Part shown: one piece after another, positions 25,546 through 34,245 of the stretch | How positions within the stretch are numbered: the first letter of the stretch is position 1 | How the letters are laid out: each line of letters begins with the position of its first letter | Source of the DNA: Streptomyces sp. WMMC940 | Lineage (GTDB): Bacteria; Actinomycetota; Actinomycetes; Streptomycetales; Streptomycetaceae | Assembly: GCF_027460265.1 (NCBI RefSeq) | Contig: NZ_JAPZBC010000001.1 | Coordinates: 1,364,001-1,428,000 of the forward strand | Direction of reading: 5' to 3' | DNA: 64,000 bases | Translations under genes and position numbers: made by a program | The notes under the pieces: model-generated | What the model saw: only the letters and a program-made list of their open reading frames with translations | What the model was told of the DNA's origin: nothing | Database searches by the model: none

Positions 25546-26880
25546 GTGTCACTGGAAGCCATACCTCGTGCCAAGGGCCGGGTGCCCGGCCTCGGTCATG
25601 TACCGCGGCTGGTGCGAGCCCCGCTCAGGGTGCTCAGCTCCCTCCACGCCGAAGGCCCGGTACTGCGGCTCGACATCGGCACCATGCCGGTGGTCATGGT
25701 CACCAGCGCCGAGACCGTCGGCGAGGTCATGGTCAAGAAGGCCCGCTCCTTCCGCAAGGGGCGGCTGTTCGAACGGGTCCGGCCACTGGTCGGCAACGGG
25801 CTGGCCAACTCCGACGGCTCCCAGCACATGCGCAACCGGCGGCTGATCCAGCCGATGTTCTACAAGGAGCGCCTGGAGGGCTACGCCGACGTCATGAACG
25901 AGCGGGCCCGGGCCCTCGCCGACTCGTGGAAGGACGGTCAGGTCGTCGACGTCGACCAGGCCATGGGGACCCACGCGATCGAGACCCTGGCAGCGACCCT
26001 CTTCAGCACCGACATCGGCGCCCCTGCGGTACGGGCCGTCCGGGAGGACCTCCCCGTCATCCTGAACACCATGCTGTTCCGGGCTCTCGCCCCCAAGGCC
26101 CTGGACCGGCTGCCGGTCTGGCGGGCGTTCGACCGGTCCGCGGCCCGGATGCGTTCCGTGATCGACGACGTCGTCGCCGCCACCCGCGCCTCCGACCCCG
26201 AAGGCCGCACGGACCTGCTCTCCCTGCTGCTCTCGGCGCGGGACGACACGGGGGCGGGCCTCACCGACGAGGAGATCCGCGACGAACTGACCACCATGCT
26301 GTTCGCCGGCACCGAGACCACGGCCTCCACGCTCGCCTGGGCGCTCCACCACCTGAGCCGGCGGCCCGACGTGGAGGCCGCGCTGCTCGCCGAGATCGAC
26401 GAGGCGGCAGGCGACCGGCCCGTGACGTTCGCCGATGTGCCGCGGCTGCCCGGCATCACCAGGGTCCTGGACGAGGTGATCCGTCTCCATGGTGTGGTCA
26501 GCCTGATGCGGCGTACGAACGAGGCGGTCACCATCGGGGGCTACGACATCCCCGCGGAGACCGAAGTGCTGCTGAGTCTCTACGCCCTGCACCGGCATCC
26601 CGGACTGTACCCGGACCCCGACCGGTTCGACCCGGACCGCTGGCTGCCCGAACGGGTCGCGGAACGTCCTCGTGAACACGTCGTGCCCTTCGGGGCAGGC
26701 AACCGCAAGTGCATCGGTGACAAGTTCAGCCGGCTGGAGGCCACGATCACCCTGGCCACGATCCTGCGCCGCTGGCAGTTGCGTCCGGTCCCGGGCAGCA
26801 AGCCGCCGCGTGAGGCCACCGCGGCGATGGCGCACCCGACCCGCATGCCGATGGTCGTGCGTCGCCGCGGCGACGGCTGA
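25546..26880 (+). CDS. Cytochrome P450 (class II-like, terpene-oxidising candidate)
   Basis: Protein of 444 residues from GTG 25546 (GAGAGGAC is 7-13 bases upstream). Key motifs: I-helix MLFAGTETTASTLAW, K-helix EVIR, PERF-type region DPDRWLPE and heme loop FGAGNRKCIG with Cys389. This heme loop and the R-K-C-I-G sequence fit the eukaryote-like bacterial P450s that modify sesquiterpenes (the CYP170/CYP183 type), in contrast to the common CYP105/107. It is adjacent to a terpene synthase and to a CYP157-like P450, so an oxidised terpenoid is the likely product; the exact reaction is not known. Confidence 0.88.
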   Translation: MSLEAIPRAKGRVPGLGHVPRLVRAPLRVLSSLHAEGPVLRLDIGTMPVVMVTSAETVGEVMVKKARSFRKGRLFERVRPLVGNGLANSDGSQHMRNRRLIQPMFYKERLEGYADVMNERARALADSWKDGQVVDVDQAMGTHAIETLAATLFSTDIGAPAVRAVREDLPVILNTMLFRALAPKALDRLPVWRAFDRSAARMRSVIDDVVAATRASDPEGRTDLLSLLLSARDDTGAGLTDEEIRDELTTMLFAGTETTASTLAWALHHLSRRPDVEAALLAEIDEAAGDRPVTFADVPRLPGITRVLDEVIRLHGVVSLMRRTNEAVTIGGYDIPAETEVLLSLYALHRHPGLYPDPDRFDPDRWLPERVAERPREHVVPFGAGNRKCIGDKFSRLEATITLATILRRWQLRPVPGSKPPREATAAMAHPTRMPMVVRRRGDG

Positions 26881-27243
26881 CGTGCTCCGGGCGGCGACCG
26901 GGAGTTCGCGCGGCGGCCGGGGCCGGCGTGCTCCGGGTCGCCGCACCCGCGGGAGTCGCGCGCGTCGTGCCACCCGGCCGGACGGCGTGGTCGCAGCTGC
27001 ACGCGTCGTGCCGCCCGGCCGCCGCACCGGGTTCTCGGTGCCGGACCGGCCGGGCGCGGCCGGGCCGGACCGACGCGCGGGAGGCGGGACGGGCCGCACC
27101 GCCGGGGCGCGCGGACACCGGCGGGCCGCCTCGGTCGCCCTCGCGGGATCCGCTGTCGCGTACGTTTGAACGCCACCCCGGGATCGCCGTTCGCGGGGGC
27201 CTCGCGACCGTCCACGGCGACGGCGCTCCACCGGTCGTCGGCA
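26881..27243. other. Convergent intergenic region with imperfect direct repeats
   Basis: 363 bases between the P450 stop and the ROK stop. The word CGCGTCGTGCC(A/G)CCCGGCCG occurs twice (about 26960 and 27003, 43 apart) and GCTCCGGG near 26883 and 26930. No gene found; terminators presumably lie here. Confidence 0.4.
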
Positions 27244-28557
27244 TCAGCCCGGCTGGCCCGGCACCGCCGCCCCGGCCGCAGGCGGCAGCAGCCGGGCCGG
27301 GTCGGCGAAGACCTCCTCCACGATGACGCCCGCGGCGCCCCGCACCGCGGCGGTGAAGCCCAGGGCGGATCCGGTGACCCGAGCGACCGCGGGGTCGCCG
27401 GCCACGGCCCGTTCCCGCAGCTCCCGCATCGCGGCGGGCAACAGGTACGGGGCGACCGTCGCGAAGTAGCCGCCGAGCACGATCACCTCGGGGTTGAGCA
27501 GATTGACCGGGATGGCCAGGCCGATGCCGAGCCAGCGGCCGATCTCGTCCAGCCCGCCCAGCGCCCGCGGGTCCCCTTCGGTGGCCCGCCGCAGCAACTC
27601 CGCCGCGATTTCCCGGGGATCGAGGGCGACCGCGCCCGAAGGTCCGTCCGCCGCCAGATCCGGCGCGGCGGTGCGGATCGCGGCGGTGAGCCCGATCTTG
27701 GTCTCCAGACAGCCGGTTCGCCCGCAGGCACACCTCTCCCCCGCCGGGTCCACCTGAAGGTGGCCCAGCTCGCCGCTGAAGCCGCCCGCACCACGCAGCA
27801 GCCCGCCGTCCGCGACGATGCCGGCGCCGATGCCCGCCTCGCCGGTGACGTACACCAGATCGGCGGCCCGGGAGCCGGCGTGGTCGCGTTCGGCCAGAGC
27901 CGCCAGATTGGCCTCGTTGTCGACGACGACGGGCACCTCGGCCGGCAGTCCGAGGAGTTCGCGCAGCAGCCGGTTGACGGGAACGTCCCGCCAGCCGAGG
28001 TTCGGGGCGGCCCGCACCGAACCGTCGGCGGCGTCCACCGGACCGGGCACGGCGACGCCGATGCCCGCCGTGTGCGCTCCCGCGGCCCTCGCCTCGTCGA
28101 GCAGTTCGGCCGCGATCTCCGCGAGCGCGCGGATCGTGTGCTCGGCGCCCTCGCGGGTGGCGTCGTGGACGAGGCGCCGCTCGTGCCGGGTGCCACCGGA
28201 GAGATCCGTCGACCAGGCCGCGAGATAGCGGGAGTTGACCTCCAGCCCCAGCGCGGCGACCGCCCGGCCGTCGATCTCCAGACGGCGCCCGGGACGCCCG
28301 ACGCTCCCGTCCTGCTGGAAGTCCGTCTCCCGGAGCAGCCCGCGCTCGATCAGCTCCGCCACGAGGCTGGACACCGTGGCCCGTGTCAGCCCGGTGTGCC
28401 GGGCCACGGTCGCCCGGGACAGCGGACCGGCCGAGCGCACCTCGCCGAGGACGCGGACGAGGTTGGCCCGGCGGACCGCCACCTGGTCGGCCGGTGCCCG
28501 GCCCGGGCCGCGGGCTGCCGCTCCCGCGGCGCTCTGTGACACGTTCGCACTCCCCAT
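27244..28557 (-). CDS. xylR: ROK-family transcriptional regulator, XylR-like
   Basis: Protein of 437 residues. N-terminal winged HTH (about 20-85: RRANLVRVLGEVRSAGPLSRATVA, GLTRATVSSLVAELIERGLL), then a ROK sugar-kinase-like body with VDNEANLAALAE, GGFSGELGHLQVDPAGERCACGRTGCLET (zinc-binding Cys residues) and the GGYF loop. Likely represses the xylose genes and releases DNA on binding xylose. It follows xylA by 72 bases on the same strand, and xylB is divergent. ATG 28557 is chosen; a TTG at 28602 would add 15 unconserved residues. Confidence 0.88.
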   Translation of the reverse strand: MGSANVSQSAAGAAARGPGRAPADQVAVRRANLVRVLGEVRSAGPLSRATVARHTGLTRATVSSLVAELIERGLLRETDFQQDGSVGRPGRRLEIDGRAVAALGLEVNSRYLAAWSTDLSGGTRHERRLVHDATREGAEHTIRALAEIAAELLDEARAAGAHTAGIGVAVPGPVDAADGSVRAAPNLGWRDVPVNRLLRELLGLPAEVPVVVDNEANLAALAERDHAGSRAADLVYVTGEAGIGAGIVADGGLLRGAGGFSGELGHLQVDPAGERCACGRTGCLETKIGLTAAIRTAAPDLAADGPSGAVALDPREIAAELLRRATEGDPRALGGLDEIGRWLGIGLAIPVNLLNPEVIVLGGYFATVAPYLLPAAMRELRERAVAGDPAVARVTGSALGFTAAVRGAAGVIVEEVFADPARLLPPAAGAAVPGQPG

Positions 28558-28629
28558 CCGCCCCGGCCATGTGGTGCCGGCCGGGGACTTCAGTCTCGTC
28601 AATGGGCGACAGGGAAAATCGTCCCTCCG

Positions 28630-29799
28630 TCAGCGCACGCCGAGCAGGTGCTCCATCGCCAGCTGGTCGAGACGCTCGAAGGCCATGGACCGCTCGGCCG
28701 CCGCCCGCACGTCGAACTGCTCGTAGGCTGAGGCGTCGGCGAGCAGACCCCGGAGACCGTCGGCGGCGGTGGGCCGGGCGAGTTCGTCGAGCCGGGACGC
28801 GGCCAGCGCCTCCCCGACCTCGGGATCGACGCGGAAGGCGGCGGCGCGCTCCTTGAGGATCAGGTAGTTCCGCATGCAGTTCCTCGCCGACTCCCACACC
28901 CCGTCGAAGCCGTCGGTGCGCACCGGCTTGAAGTCGAAGTGGCGCGGGCCTTCGTAACCGGCCGTCTCCAGGAGGTCGACGAGCCAGAACGCCTGGCGCA
29001 GATCACCGGCGCCGAAGCGGAGGTCCTGGTCGTACTTGATTCCGGACTGGCCGTTCAGATCGATGTGGAAGAGCTTGCCCGCCCACAGCGCCTGGGCGAT
29101 GCCGTGCGGGAAGTTGAGCCCTGCCATCTGCTCGTGGCCGGTCTCCGGGTTGACACCGACCAGTTCGGGGCGTTCGAGACGCTCGATGAAGGCGAGGGCG
29201 TGGCCGATGGTGGGCAGCAGGATGTCGCCGCGCGGCTCGTTGGGCTTCGGCTCGATGGCGAAGCGCAGGTCGTAGCCCTGCTCGGTGACGTACTCGCCGA
29301 GCAGGTCGAACGCCTCCTTCATCCGGTCCAGGGCGACGCGCACGTCCTTCGCCGCGCCGGACTCGGCGCCTTCCCGGCCGCCCCAGGCGACATAGGTGGT
29401 GGCGCCCAGCTCGGCGGCGAGGTCGATGTTGCGGATCGACTTGCGGAGTGCGAAGCGCCGGACGTCGCGGTCGTTGGCGGTGAAGGCGCCGTCCTTGAAC
29501 ACCGGATGCGTGAAGAGATTGGTGGTCGCCATGGGCACGGCGAGGCCCGTGCGCTCCAGGGCGGAGCGGAAGCGCTTGACGGCGGCCTCGCGCTCGGTGT
29601 CACCGGCGCCGAAGGGGATGAGGTCGTCGTCGTGGAAGGTCACGCCGTAAGCGCCCAGCGCCGCCAGCCGCTCGACGGACTCGACCGGGTCGAGAGCCGG
29701 ACGGGTCGCCTCGCCGAAGGGGTCCCGGCCCTGCCAGCCGACGGTCCACAGACCGAAGGTGAACCTGTCCTGCGCGGTGGGAGCGTACTTCTCCGACAT
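28630..29799 (-). CDS. xylA: Xylose isomerase
   Basis: Converts D-xylose to D-xylulose (also glucose to fructose). Protein of 389 residues, the length of the class I actinomycete enzyme. Recognisable parts are [22 protein letters not shown] at the N-terminus, [12 protein letters not shown] (catalytic His-Asp), [14 protein letters not shown] with metal-binding Glu, [13 protein letters not shown] and [18 protein letters not shown]. The start follows CCAAGGGG. It is divergent from xylB and followed by the ROK regulator, giving a complete xylose pathway to xylulose-5-phosphate. Confidence 0.97.
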   Translation of the reverse strand: MSEKYAPTAQDRFTFGLWTVGWQGRDPFGEATRPALDPVESVERLAALGAYGVTFHDDDLIPFGAGDTEREAAVKRFRSALERTGLAVPMATTNLFTHPVFKDGAFTANDRDVRRFALRKSIRNIDLAAELGATTYVAWGGREGAESGAAKDVRVALDRMKEAFDLLGEYVTEQGYDLRFAIEPKPNEPRGDILLPTIGHALAFIERLERPELVGVNPETGHEQMAGLNFPHGIAQALWAGKLFHIDLNGQSGIKYDQDLRFGAGDLRQAFWLVDLLETAGYEGPRHFDFKPVRTDGFDGVWESARNCMRNYLILKERAAAFRVDPEVGEALAASRLDELARPTAADGLRGLLADASAYEQFDVRAAAERSMAFERLDQLAMEHLLGVR

Positions 29800-29994
29800 G
29801 GTGTGCCCCTTGGGAGACGACTGTCCGGAATTTGTTTACCCTCTCATCAATACCTCAGAGCTCGTTCCCTGCCAAGCGTCGACCCGCGACCGGCAAACGT
29901 CGGAATTGCGTAGGTATGATGGGCTTGTGACCTCCGATGACCTCGACATATTTTGTTTGCACGACAGACAGAATTGGCCCCAGTGAGGTGCGCA
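29800..29994. promoter_or_regulatory. xylA-xylB divergent promoter and candidate ROK operators
   Basis: AT-rich 195-base gap. TTTGTTTAC (29831-29839) and TTTTGTTTGC (29951-29960) are similar words near the xylA and xylB starts respectively, and could be operator half-sites for the ROK regulator. TATGAT (29915-29920) is a likely -10 for xylB. GTGAGG (29983-29988) is the ribosome site. Confidence 0.5.
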
Positions 29995-31518
29995 GTGCCG
30001 TCATCGCCCGTCGTCATCGGCGTGGACAGTTCCACCCAGTCCACGAAGGCCGTCGTCATCGACGCCGACTCCGGCCGCCTGCTCGCCGTGGGGCGCTCGC
30101 CGCACACCGTCACGGGCGAGGGCGGGGCCCGGGAGACCGATCCCGAGGTGTGGTGGCGGGCCCTCCGGGAGGCCGTCGCCTCGGCCCTGCACACGTCCGG
30201 AGCCCCGGCATCCGCCGTCACGGCGATCGCGATCGCCGGACAGCAGCACGGACTCGTCACCCTGGACGCCGCGGGGCGCCCGCTGCGTCCGGCACTGCTC
30301 TGGAACGACACCCGGTCCGCCCCGCAGGCCGCCGCCCTCACCCGCACCCTCGGCGGCGCGGACGCCTGGGTGGCCCGCACGGGCTCGGCACCCGTCGCCT
30401 CCATGACGGCGACCAAGTGGCGGTGGCTCCGCGAGCACGAACCGCGGACCGCCGACGACGCCGCCGCCGTACGACTCCCCCACGACTTCCTCACCGAGCG
30501 ACTCGCGGGCACCGCCGCGACCGACCCGGGCGACGCCTCCGGCACCTGCTGGTACTCCACCGCCACCGGCGCGTACGACCCCGAACTGCTCGGCCTCCTC
30601 GACCTCGATCCGGCGCTGCTGCCGACCGTCGCCGCGAGCGGCGCCGAGCGGATCGGATCCCTGACCCGCCCCGCGGCCGCGGCGCTCGGACTGCCGGAGG
30701 GCATCGCCGTCGCCGCGGGGACGGGCGACAACATGGCGGCGGCCGTCGGACTGGGCCTCGGCGGTGCGGGGCTGCTCGACCACCCGGTGGTCAGCCTCGG
30801 CACCTCGGGCACGGTCTTCGCGGCCACCCGCACCCGCCCCTCGTCGCCCGCCCTGGCCGGCTTCGCCACCACCGACGGCGGCCATCTGCCACTCGCCTGC
30901 ACCCTCAACTGCACACTCGCGGTCGACAAGATCGCAGCCCTGCTGGGGCTCGACCGCGAGGACGCCGAACCGGGCGGCGAGGCGGTGCTGCTGCCGTACC
31001 TCGACGGTGAGCGCACCCCCGACCTTCCGCACGCCTCGGGACTGCTCACCGGACTGCGGCACACGACCACACCGCGTCAACTGCTGGGCGCGGCCTACGA
31101 GGGCGCGGTGTTCACCGTGCTGCGCGCCCTCGGCCAACTCCCCCTCGATGAATCCACCCCCGGCGACTGCGCCCCCGGCGACGGGGCGGCGAACGGCGGT
31201 CCGCGGGGCTCCGGCGCGCACGAGCGGCCCCTGAGGCTGATCGGGGGCGGCGCGCGGGGACGGTTCTGGGTCGACACCGTGCGCCGCCTGTCGGGCCGCG
31301 CCGTGCTGATCCCGGAGTCGGAGGAGCTCGTCGCGCTGGGAGCCGCCGCGCTCGCGGCGGGCGCGGCGTACGGGCGGGACCCGGTGGCCGTCGCGACGGG
31401 GTGGGGTACGGGACGCGGCCGTGAACTGCCCGCCCCGCCAAGGGACGAGGCCGCGTGGCGGCGGATCGAGGCCGTACTCGCGGCCGTCACGGCGCGGGCC
31501 GGGCGGGCGGGCGGCTGA
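29995..31518 (+). CDS. xylB: Xylulokinase
   Basis: Phosphorylates D-xylulose to xylulose-5-phosphate. Protein of 507 residues from GTG 29995 (MPSSPVVIGVDSSTQSTKAVVIDADSG). FGGY-kinase marks are GQQHGLVTLD, PALLWNDTRSAPQA, AAGTGDNMAAAVG and the ATP loop VSLGTSGTVFA, then LIGGGARGRFWVDTVRRL. Divergent from xylA. The ribosome site GTGAGG ends seven bases before the start; an in-frame GTG at 29983 is less likely as it lies within that site. Confidence 0.95.
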   Translation: MPSSPVVIGVDSSTQSTKAVVIDADSGRLLAVGRSPHTVTGEGGARETDPEVWWRALREAVASALHTSGAPASAVTAIAIAGQQHGLVTLDAAGRPLRPALLWNDTRSAPQAAALTRTLGGADAWVARTGSAPVASMTATKWRWLREHEPRTADDAAAVRLPHDFLTERLAGTAATDPGDASGTCWYSTATGAYDPELLGLLDLDPALLPTVAASGAERIGSLTRPAAAALGLPEGIAVAAGTGDNMAAAVGLGLGGAGLLDHPVVSLGTSGTVFAATRTRPSSPALAGFATTDGGHLPLACTLNCTLAVDKIAALLGLDREDAEPGGEAVLLPYLDGERTPDLPHASGLLTGLRHTTTPRQLLGAAYEGAVFTVLRALGQLPLDESTPGDCAPGDGAANGGPRGSGAHERPLRLIGGGARGRFWVDTVRRLSGRAVLIPESEELVALGAAALAAGAAYGRDPVAVATGWGTGRGRELPAPPRDEAAWRRIEAVLAAVTARAGRAGG

Positions 31519-31663
31519 AGGGCTCGGCGGTCGCGTCCCTGGCGCGCGCCCGCCCGTGGCACACCCGGCCGGAGGACGCCGGTCGAAAGCTGCCTGCCGC
31601 CCGAACGCCCGGTGCGGCCTGCCCGGTGACCGCTTCGGGCCACCCGAGGGGCCTTCGAGCGAG

Positions 31664-31789
31664 GCCGACACTCCCACCCGTACGCGCTTATCCGATTTGC
31701 CGCTTTCTCTATGGTGTTATATGTCCGCTTTCATCCCCATGGTTGGGCGTGGGATGACGGACCATCACTGAAGAAGGAGAGCCTGGCGG
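31664..31789 (+). promoter_or_regulatory. Conserved upstream block, beta-helix gene 1
   Basis: About 125 bases nearly identical to 34120-34245 before gene 2 and recognisable before genes 3 and 4. It has ATCCGATTTGCC (31690-31701), then TTATAT (31717-31722) 17 bases after GATTTG, a possible -10, and ends with GAAGGAGAGC as ribosome site 8 bases before the ATG. A TCC-GCTTT word and a CGGACCATCAC stretch are also kept. Confidence 0.6.
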
Positions 31790-33598
31790 ATGTTCGGATC
31801 CCGGGGTACGGATGCCTCCGATCGCACACGATCGGCAACACTGAGCCGGCACTGGAAGACAGCGGTAGTGGCGGCCGCAGGCTTCGCCACCATCGCCGGC
31901 ACGACGGCCCTGGTCGCCGTCACCGACGACGACAAGGCGGGAGCGAAGACCGCCTCCGCGGCGGCCGACCAGGCCAAGGGCACGACCCAGCCCGCACCCG
32001 CCAAAGCCGGCACCACCCGCGGCGGAAACGCCGAGGACACCGAGGACGACAAGGACGCCGACTACTGGGCCGAACACGCCGGAAACCCCGGCTGGAACAG
32101 CAGTGACAACGCCGAGGACCACTCCGGCGAACCCGAGGGAAAGGCCGGCCCGGCCGCCGCGGACTCCGGCGACCACGACGGCAGCATGAACCAAGACCGC
32201 TCCGGCGACCACACCGAGAAGGAGGACCCAGGCGCCGCGGACACGCAGAAGCGCGCCGGTGGCCCAGGCGGCTCCGACGGACAGAACGGCCCCGAGGGAC
32301 ACAACAGCCGCGACCGTGACCGCGACGGGCAAGACGGCCACGGCAAGCAGACCGGCCGCCACGGCGACCGCGACGGCGGCCATGACGGGCGAGGCAGCCA
32401 CGGGGAGGAAGCCGGCCGCCAGGGGCAGGACGGTCACCGGGAGTCCCACGGGGCCGGGGGCAAGGCGAGGTCCGTCGACTGCGACCCCAACGACCTGATC
32501 TCGGCCATCACCCAGGCCAACAGCGACGGCGGAGGAACCCTCTCCCTCGCGGAGAAGTGCACCTACACCCTCACCGCCAACCAGGACGGCAACGGCCTCC
32601 CCGAGATCGTCCAGCCCATCACCATCCACGGCAACGGCGCCACCATCGCCCGCGCCGCCAACGCCGACCAGTTCCGCTTCTTCGAAGTCGGCACCGGCGG
32701 CGACCTCAAACTCCGCCACCTCACCCTCACCCGCGGCAAGGCCGCCGCCGACGAGGCCGGCGGCGCCATCAACGTCAACGCCGCCGGCCGCCTCACCCTC
32801 GACCACACCACCCTCCACAACAACACCGTCGACGACACGAGCACCGACAACGCCGGCGCCATCTACAACGAAGGCATCGTCAAGATCAGCAACAGCACCC
32901 TCAGCGGCAACTCCGGTGACGACGGCGGCGCGATCTACAGCTACTACGCCAAGCTCGAGGTCGAAACCTCCAAGTTCACCAACAACAAGGCCTACGCCGG
33001 CGGCGGCGGCATCACCAACGAGTACGGCACCAGCACGATCCGCAAGAGCCTGTTCAGCTACAACTACGCCGGGGACTACGGCGGCGCCATCTACAACTAC
33101 GACGGCCTCACGGACATCGAGAAGAGCACCTTCAAGTACAACAACAGCGCCGAATACGCCGGCGCCGTCTACCACGACGACGGCTCACTCCACGTCCGCA
33201 AGAGCACCTTCGCCTACAACACCGGCTACTACGGCGGCGCCCTCTACCTCGACGACGACCAGGCAGTCATCGAGGACAGCAAGATCTACGGCAACACGTC
33301 CCTCGACGAAGACGGCGGCGGCATCCACAACGACGACGCCGAGACCCACATCCGCCGCACCGTGATCAGCGGCAACCAGGCCCCCGGCGACGGCTTCGCC
33401 GGCGGCGGCATCCACATCGACATCAGCGACGAGGTCACCCTCACCGACGTCAAGGTCACCGACAACACCTCCGACGAGGAGGCCGGCGGGGTGCACAACG
33501 ACGGCACCGTCACCACCTACGGCAAGATCAAGATCATCGACAACGTCCCCACCAACTGCGAAGGCAGCGCCAACCCCGTCCCCAACTGCTTCGGCTGA
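31790..33598 (+). CDS. Membrane-anchored right-handed parallel beta-helix protein, copy 1
   Basis: Protein of 602 residues. Residues 1-20 are basic, 21-44 hydrophobic (TAVVAAAGFATIAGTTALVAV), an uncleaved anchor or signal. A conserved DADYWAEHAGNPGW (89-102) leads into a Gly/Asp/His/Asn linker to about 225. Then VDCDPNDLISAI and EKCTYTL (Cys231, Cys257) begin a right-handed beta-helix to about 585, with repeated GGAIYN and NSTLSGNS turns, closed by Cys590 and Cys600 (PTNCEG...PNCFG). No catalytic motif was recognised. First of four tandem paralogues; likely surface protein, function unknown. Confidence 0.83.
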   Translation: MFGSRGTDASDRTRSATLSRHWKTAVVAAAGFATIAGTTALVAVTDDDKAGAKTASAAADQAKGTTQPAPAKAGTTRGGNAEDTEDDKDADYWAEHAGNPGWNSSDNAEDHSGEPEGKAGPAAADSGDHDGSMNQDRSGDHTEKEDPGAADTQKRAGGPGGSDGQNGPEGHNSRDRDRDGQDGHGKQTGRHGDRDGGHDGRGSHGEEAGRQGQDGHRESHGAGGKARSVDCDPNDLISAITQANSDGGGTLSLAEKCTYTLTANQDGNGLPEIVQPITIHGNGATIARAANADQFRFFEVGTGGDLKLRHLTLTRGKAAADEAGGAINVNAAGRLTLDHTTLHNNTVDDTSTDNAGAIYNEGIVKISNSTLSGNSGDDGGAIYSYYAKLEVETSKFTNNKAYAGGGGITNEYGTSTIRKSLFSYNYAGDYGGAIYNYDGLTDIEKSTFKYNNSAEYAGAVYHDDGSLHVRKSTFAYNTGYYGGALYLDDDQAVIEDSKIYGNTSLDEDGGGIHNDDAETHIRRTVISGNQAPGDGFAGGGIHIDISDEVTLTDVKVTDNTSDEEAGGVHNDGTVTTYGKIKIIDNVPTNCEGSANPVPNCFG

Positions 33599-33650
33599 CA
33601 CCCCACCGAACACACACCGGACGAGCCATCGCCATCCACAACACACAGCA

Positions 33651-33693
33651 AACCCACCCCGCCCCCGGCACCCCACCGGGGGCGGGGTGGGTT
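33651..33693 (+). terminator. Terminator of beta-helix gene 1
   Basis: 18-base arms AACCCACCCCGCCCCCGG and CCGGGGGCGGGGTGGGTT around CACCCCA. The inner 12-base arms and loop are kept after all four paralogues, but the full 18-base stem only here. Confidence 0.8.
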
Positions 33694-34119
33694 ATGACAG
33701 CAGACGCCGACCACCCCCGAGGGCGCACACGCGGCAAGCGTCACTCACTTCCGCACTTGCGTGCGCCTGAGTTCTGATCCGGCACCGATCTTCATGGCTC
33801 GTGCGGTACGACCCCTTCCAGTCGAACACGCCAACCAGAAGTTTGACACCGAGCCGCGACCGTCTACCGGCGTCACGATGGGCGCCGAACGCGCTCTGGG
33901 ATCACACCGAGGGCGACACCGGAGTGGTGCGTGCCACCTGCCGAGGCGGCGGCCTTTCACGCGAGCGGCGCACACTACGGGCCAGCGCCGTACCCGCCGA
34001 GCGGGCAGCGGACGACACAACGGCCCAAGAGCCAAACCATCACCGCAAGAGGCGCTGCAGCAGCGAGCACTGATGTGACATCGCGCGTTCGTCTCAGCGG
34101 TAAGGCACTTCCGAATGAG

Positions 34120-34245
34120 GTCGACACTCCCACCCGTACGCGCTTATCCGATTTGCCGCTTTCTCTATGGTGTTATATGTCCGCTTTCATCCCCATGGTT
34201 GGGCGTGAGATGACGGACCATCACTGAAGAAGGAGAGCCTGGCGG
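34120..34245 (+). promoter_or_regulatory. Conserved upstream block, beta-helix gene 2
   Basis: Almost identical to the block before gene 1, including ATCCGATTTGCC, the GTTATAT possible -10 and GAAGGAGAGC ribosome site. Sequence upstream of 34120 is unrelated, so the shared element is about 125 bases. Confidence 0.6.

Larger units (their letters stand above)
33599..34245. other. Gap between beta-helix genes 1 and 2
   Basis: 647 bases: a conserved downstream stretch, a terminator at 33651-33693, about 420 bases without a convincing gene, and the conserved upstream block of gene 2 from about 34120. Nothing else recognised. Confidence 0.5.

Noticed and set aside
31721..31771. Short conserved frame MSAFIPMVGRGMTDHH before beta-helix gene 1 (also in copies 2 and 4)
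   Set aside because: Its ATG overlaps the possible -10, in copy 4 the frame has no stop and runs on, and copy 3 changes the residues. The DNA block, not the peptide, seems conserved.
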